A DNA stretch of 38,359 nt. It comes from an uncultured Alphaproteobacteria bacterium (GTDB lineage: Bacteria > Pseudomonadota > Alphaproteobacteria > Rs-D84). The position numbers and the translations under genes are program-made. How positions within the stretch are numbered: position 1 is the stretch's first letter; every line of letters begins with the position of its first letter. The DNA lies in the NCBI GenBank assembly GCA_905234185.1, contig CAJOGC010000008.1:1-38359 (forward strand), written 5' to 3'. The notes beneath the pieces are model-generated. The model did no database searches, was not told the origin of the DNA, and saw only the letters and a program-made list of their open reading frames with translations. Below, one piece after another: positions 8,612 through 16,188 of this stretch.

Positions 8612-8872
8612 CTATTTTCTGTCATTTCTCTTTTCTTCCAGCCATTTATCTATATCTGATATGCGATACCGCACCATTTTGCCGATTTTGAAGTACAAAG
8701 GCCCAATACCCAGCGCACGATATTGGCTTAATGCCGAAACAGATGATCCTAGATATGCTGCTGTCTCTCTTGGTGTAAGCAGCCTGTCTTTCAAAACATC
8801 TTCCTTTATATTTATAAGTTTATAGTTTGGTTCTCTCTCCATCCCCCCATAATTCAAGAACTCATGTTCCAT
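8612..8872 (-). CDS. AlpA/excisionase-like MerR-type HTH protein
   Basis: 86 residues. Residues about 31-82 (LLTPRETAAYLGSSVSALSQ followed by YRALGIGPLYFKIGKMVRYR and ISDIDKWLEEKR) form the HTH_17/AlpA fold found in recombination directionality factors. It probably binds arm sites to promote excision and may regulate int. AAAGGAG is 6 bp before the ATG. It is co-directional with the integrase. An internal ATG (residue 11) is possible but has a poorer ribosome-binding site. Confidence 0.85.
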   Translation of the reverse strand: MEHEFLNYGGMEREPNYKLINIKEDVLKDRLLTPRETAAYLGSSVSALSQYRALGIGPLYFKIGKMVRYRISDIDKWLEEKRNDRK

Positions 8873-9209
8873 GTTTTTCTCCTTTGGGTTTTGATGGTTT
8901 TGTCCGGTTCAAAAAACGCCGTAAAGTATCATCTAAAATCACAGCAATTTTTGATATCCTTACATGCAAATTATAGCATGCTAAAAAATAAAAGTCTTGT
9001 AAAAGCCGCAGAAAAACACACTTTTTTTAGCAATGGAATTGTATCATAATGTATCAAAAGCATATCAAAGCATATAAAAATGCACTTTGGTCAAATTTTT
9101 TTGCTCCCCCTCATCGACGGCACCCGACCAAAAAATCGCCCCTTTCAAACGAATCGATTTTTATAGAAAAAAGCATATATTTTTCTATAAAAGTACCAGT
9201 GCAAGAATC

Positions 9210-9373
9210 TTACTGATTGGTAATATTTTTATCAAAAAGGCACTTTTTTACATTTTTTCTTACCGATATGTAAGATTTTTGCCAAAAATGTACTTTTTAA
9301 TACTTTTTCTTACCGATATGTAAGATTTTGCTTGATTTTTACATATTTTTATGATATTATTACCGAGAGGTAA
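9210..9373 (+). promoter_or_regulatory. Four hipB operators, 50-bp period
   Basis: TTAC-N6-GTAA palindromes at 9210-9223, 9260-9273, 9310-9323 and 9360-9373. The starts are exactly 50 bp apart. The middle two share the core CTTACCGATATGTAAG. The fourth overlaps the -10 and the ribosome-binding site of hipB. The layout parallels the four HipB-binding sites of E. coli hipBA (consensus TATCC-N8-GGATA there), so autorepression by the HipB-like protein is the likely role. Confidence 0.75.
9332..9360 (+). promoter_or_regulatory. hipBA promoter
   Basis: TTGATT (9332-9337), 17-bp spacer, TATTAT (9355-9360). Transcription would start near 9367, giving a leader of only about 12 nt with GAGG before the hipB ATG. 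Operator 3 lies just upstream of the -35 and operator 4 overlaps the -10. Confidence 0.6.
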
Positions 9374-9378
9374 GAAAA

Positions 9379-9591
9379 ATGCAGATAAAAGACGCAGCCA
9401 CTTTTGGCAAAATTATAAGACAATACCGTAAAAAGCAAGGATTAACTCAAATCCAATTGTCGGCTATGGCTAATACGAGTCCTCGTTTAATAGGAGAGCT
9501 TGAAAATGGCAAACCAACCATACAACTTGAGAAAGCGCTTCGGATTGCTTGGCTGCTTGGGATACCCTTCAATGTGCCAGATAAGGATTAA
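9379..9591 (+). CDS. hipB: HipB-like antitoxin, XRE-family HTH
   Basis: 70 residues. A single helix-turn-helix spans about residues 8-62 (FGKIIRQYRKKQGLTQIQLS, then TSPRLIGELENGKPT). This is the usual HipB size and fold. It should bind the four TTAC-N6-GTAA palindromes upstream and the HipA kinase, repressing its own operon. The GAGG ribosome-binding site is embedded in operator 4. hipA starts 2 bp after its stop, so the pair is co-translated. Confidence 0.9.
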   Translation: MQIKDAATFGKIIRQYRKKQGLTQIQLSAMANTSPRLIGELENGKPTIQLEKALRIAWLLGIPFNVPDKD

Positions 9592-9593
9592 AC

Positions 9594-10841
9594 ATGACTA
9601 GAAAATTAAATGTTTTTTTATACGGGAAAAAGACCGGTGTTTTGTCTGAAGACGCTATGGGACACCTGAATTTTGAGTATGACTCCATGAAATCGTACCC
9701 TTTATCTGTAAGGATGCCTGTTAAACCAGAGATTTATGGTCCAACTTATACAGAACCATTTTTTAATAATTTAACACCAGAAGGTGACGCTATTGGTTTG
9801 ATCGCTTCAAAATTCCATATATCAGAAGAAAACACATTTTCTATTTTAAACAAGATTGGTGGTGATTGTGCTGGGGCTGTATCCTTATATCCGAATGATA
9901 TAGAATATGCTATAGATAATCCTCTCAAAGAAATAGACGAAAGATCTATAGCTAAAATCATAGACAAACTTCCAACAAACCCACTTTTGACGGGCATGGC
10001 CAATGCACCTCGTCTTTCTTTAGCTGGTGCGCAATCAAAATTCGCGGTTTATAAATCAAAAGATGGAAAGTATTACCGCTCTGACGAAGATCATCCAACA
10101 ACACACATAATTAAAATTGCTAATAAATATTATGAGGATTTACTTGAAAATGAATTGTTTTGCATGACATTGGCACAAACAATTTTTAAAGACGCTATTG
10201 ATGTAAATATGAATATTGCTGATGGCAGAAAATATCTTGAAATTCAAAGATATGATAGACAAAACACCAGAGGAAAAATAACACGCATACATCAAGAAGA
10301 TTTTTGTCAGGTTTTAGGGTATCTTAATAGTAAAAAATATCAGTCTGATGGTGGGCCAAAAATTCCACAAGTATATGGCGCTATTTTGGAATACTCTTCA
10401 CAAAGAGTAGCAGATGCGTACAAGTTTATCCAAATGCTTATCTTCAATTATCTTGTTGGTAACACAGATGCACATGCCAAGAATTTTTCTTTTTTACACA
10501 TCGACAAAGCAAATGGAGTTATTCTTAGCCCGGTTTATGACATTGTATCCATTGATATATACCCGCAAAGTATTGTCAGTCACGAAATCGCAATGACGAT
10601 CAATGGCAAAGGAACTTTTGAATCAATAAAAGCACGTGATTGGATCGCACTTTTCGAGCAGTTACGTATGAACCCAACCACAACAATGCAAGAAATGCGT
10701 CAAGTCTTTGGACGTATTGTTCAAGATTCAGAGCAATTAGCAGAAAGATTGAATGCAGCCCCTCTAACAAAATCTGATATTTATAAAAAGATTTTACAAA
10801 ATATCAAAACAAGATATAACGCGTTATTTGTAACCGAGTAG
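9594..10841 (+). CDS. hipA: HipA-family serine/threonine kinase toxin
   Basis: 415 residues, full length for HipA. The N-terminal couple_hipA domain (about 1-105) has NNLTPEGDA near 58-66. The kinase domain has LSLAGAQSK near 141-149, the catalytic loop NTDAHAKN near 290-297 (Asp292, Asn297) and the metal-binding YD near 315-316 (SPVYDIVS). E. coli HipA phosphorylates GltX and drives persistence; the substrate here is not known. All key catalytic residues are present, so the toxin is probably active. It follows hipB by 2 bp and lies at the inner edge of the attachment-site region. Confidence 0.93.
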   Translation: MTRKLNVFLYGKKTGVLSEDAMGHLNFEYDSMKSYPLSVRMPVKPEIYGPTYTEPFFNNLTPEGDAIGLIASKFHISEENTFSILNKIGGDCAGAVSLYPNDIEYAIDNPLKEIDERSIAKIIDKLPTNPLLTGMANAPRLSLAGAQSKFAVYKSKDGKYYRSDEDHPTTHIIKIANKYYEDLLENELFCMTLAQTIFKDAIDVNMNIADGRKYLEIQRYDRQNTRGKITRIHQEDFCQVLGYLNSKKYQSDGGPKIPQVYGAILEYSSQRVADAYKFIQMLIFNYLVGNTDAHAKNFSFLHIDKANGVILSPVYDIVSIDIYPQSIVSHEIAMTINGKGTFESIKARDWIALFEQLRMNPTTTMQEMRQVFGRIVQDSEQLAERLNAAPLTKSDIYKKILQNIKTRYNALFVTE

Positions 10842-10906
10842 TTCATTAAAACATTCCGTTAGTCGTGTTTTACACGTTCTCTCTTTTGTATGTTTTAAGC
10901 ACATGT

Positions 10907-10986
10907 GGCTACACGATAGTGCAATTTTTTTGCTACACAGGAGCTACACATTCAAAAACAGCTACACAGTGGCTACACAGCTATAC
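10907..10986 (+). repeat. GCTACAC iteron array beside the attachment site
   Basis: GCTACAC starts at 10908, 10932, 10943, 10961 and 10972, with a variant GCTATAC at 10980. All are in the same orientation and most are extended to GCTACACAG. They end 70 bp before the tRNA-Asn fragment. Arrays like this next to a crossover site are typical of integrase or excisionase arm-type binding sites. Confidence 0.6.
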
Positions 10987-11056
10987 GCGAAAAAGTGGCT
11001 GATTTATGGGTCTTACACGCTGCAGCCCAAGAAAATCAGGGCAAATTGCGGGCTTG

Positions 11057-11101
11057 CTGTTAATCCGTATGTCACTGGTTCGAGTCCAGTTGCCCGAGCC
11101 A
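11057..11101 (+). pseudogene. tRNA-Asn 3' fragment (attR-like)
   Basis: Starting in the anticodon loop (CTGTTAATCCGTATGTC, anticodon GTT), it continues through the T arm (ACTGG-TTCGAGT-CCAGT) to TGCCCGA-G-CCA. The 5' half is missing: the bases upstream (GGGCTTG) cannot form the anticodon stem and there is no D arm. This is what an element inserted in the 3' half of tRNA-Asn leaves at its distal end. A terminator follows directly, as after a native tRNA gene. Confidence 0.75.
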
Positions 11102-11107
11102 AGATTT

Positions 11108-11128
11108 CCGCAGACTTCTGCGGTTTTT
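11108..11128 (+). terminator. Rho-independent terminator after the tRNA fragment
   Basis: CCGCAG-actt-CTGCGG followed by TTTTTCTTT. Probably the original tRNA-Asn terminator, displaced with the 3' end of the gene. Confidence 0.7.
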
Positions 11129-11192
11129 CTTTACTTTTACTGCGGCAATTTGTTCCGGTATAAATACCACAAAAATGTCATATTTTAATATA

Positions 11193-11213
11193 AAAACATA
11201 CATTTGACATACG
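11193..11213 (+). repeat. 21-bp direct repeat, left copy
   Basis: Begins AAAACATACATTTGACAT and is identical over 21 bp to 18540-18560. The two copies bracket the restriction-modification/nuclease block. TTGACATAC also occurs inverted at about 18345-18352. Confidence 0.55.
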
Positions 11214-11268
11214 TGCACCCCGTTTCAAAAAGCATCAAAAATCACACCAACACCAAACCCACCAAGAC

Positions 11269-11485
11269 TTTCAGCCGATTTTTCATATTTTTATGCGACA
11301 CACGGACTGGGTATGTATGTTAAAAATGAGTATTTTACACATATTTCTCCAAACCCAAGCACAGCAAGGGTTTCAGCGATTTTCATCATAGCGACACACG
11401 GACTAAAATTCCGTAGTTTTGGGAGCAAAAAACCGCAGAAAACCGCTGTTTTTATCATTATTAGACATTTTCCGTGTGTCAGCGG
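11269..11485 (+). repeat. Imperfect direct repeat with GACACACGGA words
   Basis: TTCAGC(c)GATTTT(t)CAT...GCGACACACGGACT occurs at about 11270-11308 and 11372-11404, roughly 96 bp apart; looser similarity (CCAAACCCA) extends upstream of both. An inverted TCCGTGTGTC follows at 11471-11480. Function unknown; possibly protein binding sites near the element end. Confidence 0.5.
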
Positions 11486-11636
11486 TATGTTTTTATAATC
11501 ACTAAAAACGATATATAAAAAACACTCAGTATACTTTTATCAACATTTGCCAAACAATGTGCGCCATTTTTGGAATAAAAAACTGGACTTTCGCTGAAAG
11601 ATATTGATGAATGCGACAACCTTAAAAGGATTGTCT

Positions 11637-11843
11637 ATGAAGTACAAACATTTTCGGGATATTGAACCCAGTAATAAAACAGATTTTATTATGCTCTATT
11701 TCGCAGCATGCCGATCATTGCATGAGTTAGAGAACGCTATACGCAGAACTAACAATGGCACTCTAACCTGCCGGCAGACCTGGTTGCTCCGCCGCATCCA
11801 GCGCAAATTATCCCAAATGGCTGCTTTGTGGAAGAGAAAATAA
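11637..11843 (+). CDS. Small hypothetical protein
   Basis: 68 residues, basic, unrecognised. The start MKYKHFRDIEPSNKTDFIML is preceded by AAAGGA about 6 bp upstream; an upstream in-frame ATG at 11604 is less well placed. The C-terminal half (AIRRTNNGTLTCRQTWLLRR) is helix-prone with several Arg/Lys, so nucleic-acid binding is possible but unproven. It converges on the restriction gene with a 2-bp gap. It could be a small regulator of the adjacent system; nothing in the sequence proves it. Confidence 0.5.
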   Translation: MKYKHFRDIEPSNKTDFIMLYFAACRSLHELENAIRRTNNGTLTCRQTWLLRRIQRKLSQMAALWKRK

Positions 11844-11845
11844 TA

Positions 11846-13822
11846 TCACAATTTTGCTTCCAACATATGTTTACGCCATTGTAAAGGCTCATCGTATTCT
11901 TCGTCTCTGTATGCTGCATCAAAAATCGCGTACAGATCCTTGTACTTTAACCCTTTAGATAAAATGTTTTTAATATTATCTGTAGACAACGGCATTATTT
12001 TCATTGATTGTACACTGTTTTCTGGGCATTGAGGATCATAATACCGCATATGTTTTCTGGATCTAAAATCCGCCACAACATTAACATCTAGATAATTTGT
12101 AGCAAAAACACAGTATGAATTGTTATTTTTTGTCCGTATCAAATGCTGTCCTAGATGCCTGGACACAGGCTCCATTTCCATTCTGCGTTGATTTGTTTTA
12201 TCTGCTAACGTTGCCTCCAGTAGCAATGCGTGTTTCGGATAATATTCTGTTTCAGCATATTCATATACAATATCTGCCTCTCCACCTGCAGCATGAGTTT
12301 TTGGCAAAAGATCCGAATCCAATGACAACTTCATATAATCAAGGATTTTACCGGTTCCACTAATTTTATACCATATAATTCCCAAAACATATTCAAAAAT
12401 AGTCGGGACATCAGCATTATCTGTTACCATATCTTGAATAGCTTCGTCTTCCCTGTTTTGAAACTTATCCAATAACATTTGTAGTGCTTCATTTGTGAAC
12501 TTTGTATCTATCAAGTGCTGTAAACGTTTATATTTTTCTCGTTCAACGATTTCGTTTACTTCATCAAGATTTCTTGCATGTGTACCAAAGTTATCATTGA
12601 TTCGACTCAATATATCTTCTTTATTCAAGATCAAACATGGAGAAATCTCCTCTAATTCTATATTCTCAAACAATTTCTCATTAGGCACAAACGCTTCTTG
12701 ATACAAACAATCTGCCACACCCACAAAAAAATGTTTTGGAATAATGTCCAGCTCAACCCTATCTTCTTGAAACAACACTAAATCAGAAGTCTTAAAATAT
12801 CTACGATTTAAGTCAAAATAGTCCGATAAAGTCGCTTTTGCTTTGTTCACCTGCATAATTCTAAAGAAAGTCTTTTTAAGTTCTTCTTCGGTTGTTATCT
12901 CATCAAAAGCTGTATGATTCAATGCTTCTGCAGGCCGGTTCAGTATGGCACGAGTTTGACTAACAGAAAACAAAAACTTTTTCCAAATAGTTTTCACTCC
13001 GCTAGACAAGCCATTAACAGCTTCTAACAAATTAGCTATTTTATTCGTATGTCCATCAAGATAAACCGCCTTTAATGCTTTATACAAAGGATAATATGCT
13101 TTATCATATTTTCTGCTCTTTCTATTGATTCCAACAACACACACAACATCTTCAGAGACATCTTGTTCCAAGAAATAATTCAGAGCGGCCTTATAGTTAT
13201 CCATACTCATCAGTCTATCAAAAATAATATCTTCTATAGATGCCCTGTGACGTCTGAATACTCTGATATTTTCTATAATGTTTCTTGTTGTTTCTTCACT
13301 TGTACATAATGGTAACAAATATTTAAATTCATCAAAAGTTAGGTAATGCAATTCTGACAAAGCATAAATTAAAATTATAAACGGTCTAATTGTATTGCCG
13401 TCAATATCACAGGATGTTTTTAATAGTTGTTTTGTAAACAACAAACTATCTTTTGGTATACCAAAAAAGTTCTTATCATCAAAATCATTCTGCTGGCTCA
13501 TGCTCAAAAGTACTGTCCCTGTTTCTGACAAACGTCTATTTTCAGATATCAATCCTAAATCCACCAATCCAGACGTTTTCTCTCTAGCATCTTTTTGTTT
13601 ATTTGGTGCATCACCAGACAAAAAATCATTCTTTTTCATATAATCATAATATCTTCCTTGCACTACATCATTACTAAGCCATTCTTGATCTTTATTTTCT
13701 GGCAATTTCCAAAACGAATCCAACAACCCCAATTGAGTTTCTATCGTTTTATTAAAGTTCTTTGTTCTAAAGCTAGTTGTTCCTAAACACCAACAAAAAC
13801 TTTTATATGATATTTCTTCCAT
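11846..13822 (-). CDS. AlwI-family Type IIS restriction endonuclease
   Basis: About 658 residues. The C-terminal part carries the AlwI/BstNBI-like PD-(D/E)xK core: ADIVYEY near 516-522, LLLEATLADKTNQRRMEMEP near 533-552 and VSRHLGQHL just after. This matches the E-x-T...Q...E..PV.RH pattern of that family. The N-terminal two thirds should hold target recognition. Family members cut outside short asymmetric sites such as GGATC (AlwI) or GAGTC (BstNBI, PleI); the site here is not predictable. Three starts are possible (GTG 13831, ATG 13828, ATG 13822). I chose 13822 because AAAGGG lies 8 bp upstream, overlapping the end of the methyltransferase gene. Confidence 0.85.
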   Translation of the reverse strand: MEEISYKSFCWCLGTTSFRTKNFNKTIETQLGLLDSFWKLPENKDQEWLSNDVVQGRYYDYMKKNDFLSGDAPNKQKDAREKTSGLVDLGLISENRRLSETGTVLLSMSQQNDFDDKNFFGIPKDSLLFTKQLLKTSCDIDGNTIRPFIILIYALSELHYLTFDEFKYLLPLCTSEETTRNIIENIRVFRRHRASIEDIIFDRLMSMDNYKAALNYFLEQDVSEDVVCVVGINRKSRKYDKAYYPLYKALKAVYLDGHTNKIANLLEAVNGLSSGVKTIWKKFLFSVSQTRAILNRPAEALNHTAFDEITTEEELKKTFFRIMQVNKAKATLSDYFDLNRRYFKTSDLVLFQEDRVELDIIPKHFFVGVADCLYQEAFVPNEKLFENIELEEISPCLILNKEDILSRINDNFGTHARNLDEVNEIVEREKYKRLQHLIDTKFTNEALQMLLDKFQNREDEAIQDMVTDNADVPTIFEYVLGIIWYKISGTGKILDYMKLSLDSDLLPKTHAAGGEADIVYEYAETEYYPKHALLLEATLADKTNQRRMEMEPVSRHLGQHLIRTKNNNSYCVFATNYLDVNVVADFRSRKHMRYYDPQCPENSVQSMKIMPLSTDNIKNILSKGLKYKDLYAIFDAAYRDEEYDEPLQWRKHMLEAKL

Positions 13823-13834
13823 AGCCATCACCCT

Positions 13835-14752
13835 TTAATAATTGATTATTAAAACTTCTTCACTAGATTTTGATTTGTCTTTGGTTTGATAATTAGAATT
13901 GGCATAATTGTAATCCAGATGTATTACTTTGTATTTATCAGAATTCTTATCTACCCATTGTATCAATAATTTATTTTCTTTCCCCTTACTACGTAATACG
14001 TTAGACAAAGCAAACCTTATATGTTTTTTTGTTAGTTTATCCAAAAAATCTAACAAATCTTGTTCTGCTTTTAAATTCCAACCATCTTGTTCATTATACG
14101 TTGCGCATGTGATTAAATATGGAGGATCTGCGTACACAAAATCATCTTTGGATAAGGAATCTACATCAAAATCTCGAAAATCCTGACATGTAAAACTACA
14201 ATCCTGTTCGTGTATTCGATCTATAAATAAAGATAATTTTTCTGCCATTTTTGAATTAAAATCTCGTTTACCAACAGGAAGGTTGAAATGTCCACTTGAA
14301 TTGAATCTGATTTGGTTATTGAAAGCATAAACAATCAACACATATAAGACTATATAGTAATAATAATCTTCACTTAATTTATTATTAAAATCATCACGAA
14401 GCTTCAAAAACTTATCCCTATTGTAATTTCCGAGTCCATCACTGCTATCACAATTATAATGGTCGTAACCATTAACACTTACCAACGATAAACCATATTT
14501 ATCTATTATCTGATAAACCCATTCAAACACAGCCTGTTTGTCTAAGTTTTTTAATGTGTGATACAAGTACATTAAATTACGATCAAGGTCATTATACACT
14601 GTCGTTGTTGCGTTGACGTTCAATCCTACATTACATCCACCACAAAACAAATCTACAAATGTATTTATTTTCTTTGGGAACAAAGGTAAAATTTGAGGCA
14701 ACAACTTGGCTTTGCCGCCGGTATAATTAAGAGGAGATTGCACAAAAGCCAT
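13835..14752 (-). CDS. D12-class (Dam-like) N6-adenine DNA methyltransferase
   Basis: 305 residues. NYTGGKAKLLPQI near 9-21 and DLFCGGCNVG near 34-43 form the D12-class SAM site. DPPY near 209-212 is the catalytic motif. It should methylate adenine on one strand of the target protected from the adjacent AlwI-like nuclease. The start MAFVQSPLNY lies one base after the upstream methyltransferase stop, with AGGAGG 11 bp upstream; a longer frame reaching 14800 would overlap the previous gene. The stop is 12 bp before the endonuclease ATG, so methyltransferase and endonuclease are translationally linked. Confidence 0.92.
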   Translation of the reverse strand: MAFVQSPLNYTGGKAKLLPQILPLFPKKINTFVDLFCGGCNVGLNVNATTTVYNDLDRNLMYLYHTLKNLDKQAVFEWVYQIIDKYGLSLVSVNGYDHYNCDSSDGLGNYNRDKFLKLRDDFNNKLSEDYYYYIVLYVLIVYAFNNQIRFNSSGHFNLPVGKRDFNSKMAEKLSLFIDRIHEQDCSFTCQDFRDFDVDSLSKDDFVYADPPYLITCATYNEQDGWNLKAEQDLLDFLDKLTKKHIRFALSNVLRSKGKENKLLIQWVDKNSDKYKVIHLDYNYANSNYQTKDKSKSSEEVLIINY

Positions 14753-14753
14753 A

Positions 14754-15788
14754 CTACTTCGCGCCTCCTGAACAATCACAAAGGAATAATCTCTCCTCAT
14801 TGTCCTCTATATCAGATTTGCCTGTAGAAAAGGCTTTATATTGTTGCGAAAAGACTTTTACTTTACCTCTTTTGCGCAAAATTCTTAAAATATCGTCATC
14901 AGAAATTTTTGCATTTGACCTGTCGTTACCTTTTTGCGACATATTATTGTAGGATAACATTATGTATTTGGCTTTGATATTCTGCACAAGATCTTCAAAT
15001 GCTGCGGTAGCTTTATTTGTGCAATAATCGCTTTTAAGATTGCTTCTATCCATTTTTTTTGCAACCCCAAAAACTTCTGGTTTTTCCCAACGGGCCACAT
15101 TTTCTAACAAGTGATACGCATCACAATACTGTCTGGAATTGTATGGTGGATCAATATAGACTAAATCTGCTTCAATATTCTTCACCAACACATTTGCATC
15201 GAGATTAAAGCACTGATTTTTTGGATTGTTATTTGCTGGCGCCAATGGAACATACATTTCTAATTCTGTTTCATAATTACACCCTTTGCGATACGCATCG
15301 TAATGCCCACAAGTCTGAGCTATCTTATCCATAGCATAGAGCAAAGATGTTATCAAAATTGCTCTTTCTCTGCTGTTTATCTGATGTTTTTTGTATTGTT
15401 GCTCTATATCATTTCTAATGTAACCAATCTTAGAACAATCTTTTTTGCTAAAATAAGTATCTGCAAAATTCTTAGTCATGTAGTTGTCACGACAGGTTCC
15501 CAATGAATTGTATTTCATGATCATCGCAATTATTTTTTGTTCATCATATTTTTCTGCACCGAACCACGCATAATTGCAAATGTAATTACTGTACATTAAA
15601 TCGTTGGTTATGATAATTTTATTCTTCTCAAAAGCTGATGACACGGCACCAGTGCCAGCAAATATATCTGCCACTACTTTGATATTACGACATTCTTTTT
15701 TTACAACATCAACAATGAACGGCAATAACCTATACTTGTTGCCCAAATAGCGCCTGTTGTTAATTTTAGAGGTTTTATAGCCTTCCAT
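14754..15788 (-). CDS. Second D12-class N6-adenine DNA methyltransferase
   Basis: 344 residues. RRYLGNKYRLLPFI near 12-25, DIFAGTGAVS near 41-50 and YIDPPYNSRQY near 211-221 are the SAM and catalytic motifs of the D12 class. It is distinct from its downstream neighbour. Two adenine methyltransferases beside an AlwI-type nuclease fit an asymmetric site whose strands need separate methylation. First gene of the M-M-R operon, so protection is made before the nuclease. Promoter TTGACA-N18-TAAGTT and a flanking inverted repeat lie just upstream. Confidence 0.92.
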   Translation of the reverse strand: MEGYKTSKINNRRYLGNKYRLLPFIVDVVKKECRNIKVVADIFAGTGAVSSAFEKNKIIITNDLMYSNYICNYAWFGAEKYDEQKIIAMIMKYNSLGTCRDNYMTKNFADTYFSKKDCSKIGYIRNDIEQQYKKHQINSRERAILITSLLYAMDKIAQTCGHYDAYRKGCNYETELEMYVPLAPANNNPKNQCFNLDANVLVKNIEADLVYIDPPYNSRQYCDAYHLLENVARWEKPEVFGVAKKMDRSNLKSDYCTNKATAAFEDLVQNIKAKYIMLSYNNMSQKGNDRSNAKISDDDILRILRKRGKVKVFSQQYKAFSTGKSDIEDNEERLFLCDCSGGAK

Positions 15789-15797
15789 CTATCCTTT

Positions 15798-15841
15798 CCC
15801 TTGATAAAAACTTAGCCCAAAACAAGGTATAATGTCAAGGG
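15798..15841 (-). promoter_or_regulatory. Promoter and inverted repeat of the AlwI-like operon
   Basis: On the minus strand TTGACA (15838-15833), 18-bp spacer, TAAGTT (15814-15809). The arms CCCTTGA (15798-15804) and TCAAGGG (15835-15841) flank the promoter exactly, which could mark a repressor site. TATAAT on the plus strand (15828-15833) suggests a divergent promoter for the gene at 15930. Confidence 0.55.
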
Positions 15842-15929
15842 AACAAATAACAAAAGTTAATGTTTGGTTAGGGGATTGTATTTTCGACATTTGATTCTAT
15901 ATCAATTGTATAACAAAGGAGAAAAAATC

Positions 15930-16163
15930 ATGACAAATACTATTTGGCACTCAAATACCGAAAGACCAAGAAAAGGTATGGAAATTTTATGCGTAGGACA
16001 TAATGATGACGGTGATTTCGTTATTTATGGTACAGCTAGCCACTACGAAGACACTTTTTGTATCATTGACAATGCTGAAGTGGAATATGCCAGCGATATT
16101 GATAAATGGTGCTATGTAAAAGATTTGTTGGAATTATTACAACAGGTTGATAGTTACAAATAA
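15930..16163 (+). CDS. Small hypothetical protein, DUF551-like pattern
   Basis: 77 residues. AAAGGAG sits 7 bp before the ATG. It has W-x(6)-RP near the start (IWHSNTERPRKGMEILCVGH) and ends in DKWCYVKDLLELLQQ. This layout (N-terminal Trp/Pro, KWcYi..LL near the end) resembles small phage/plasmid proteins of the DUF551 kind; function unknown. Acidic. It is divergent from the methyltransferase operon and shares its intergenic region, so a link with control of that system is possible but speculative. Confidence 0.6.
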   Translation: MTNTIWHSNTERPRKGMEILCVGHNDDGDFVIYGTASHYEDTFCIIDNAEVEYASDIDKWCYVKDLLELLQQVDSYK

Positions 16164-16180
16164 AAAAACGCAGTCTTGCG
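16162..16180 (-). terminator. Rho-independent terminator (minus strand)
   Basis: Read on minus: CGCA-agac-TGCG followed by seven T. It lies 9 bp beyond the stop of the PD-(D/E)xK-like gene. The stem is short (4 bp, extendable by weak pairs). Confidence 0.5.
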
Positions 16181-16188
16181 ACCACGTT

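Larger units (their letters stand above)
8873..9378. other. Intergenic regulatory stretch between xis and hipB
   Basis: No gene supported. It holds the inverted partner (9041-9057) of the 17-bp repeat at 5719, further gcatatcaaagcatat words, a 13-bp perfect inverted repeat (9159-9171 with 9180-9192, TTTTATAGAAAAA and its complement, 8-bp spacer) and the hipB operator array. Confidence 0.6.
10842..11636. other. Attachment-site region, no gene
   Basis: In order it holds the GCTACAC array, the tRNA-Asn 3' fragment with its terminator, a 21-bp repeat shared with 18540, and the GACACACGGA repeats. I see no supported coding gene before the small gene at 11637. Confidence 0.6.

Noticed and set aside
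11026..11101. Intact tRNA-Asn
   Set aside because: No matching 5' acceptor, D arm or 5' side of the anticodon stem; only the 3' part is tRNA.
10903..11163. 86-codon frame over the iterons and tRNA fragment
   Set aside because: Reads straight through the GCTACAC array, the tRNA remnant and the terminator; no ribosome-binding site.
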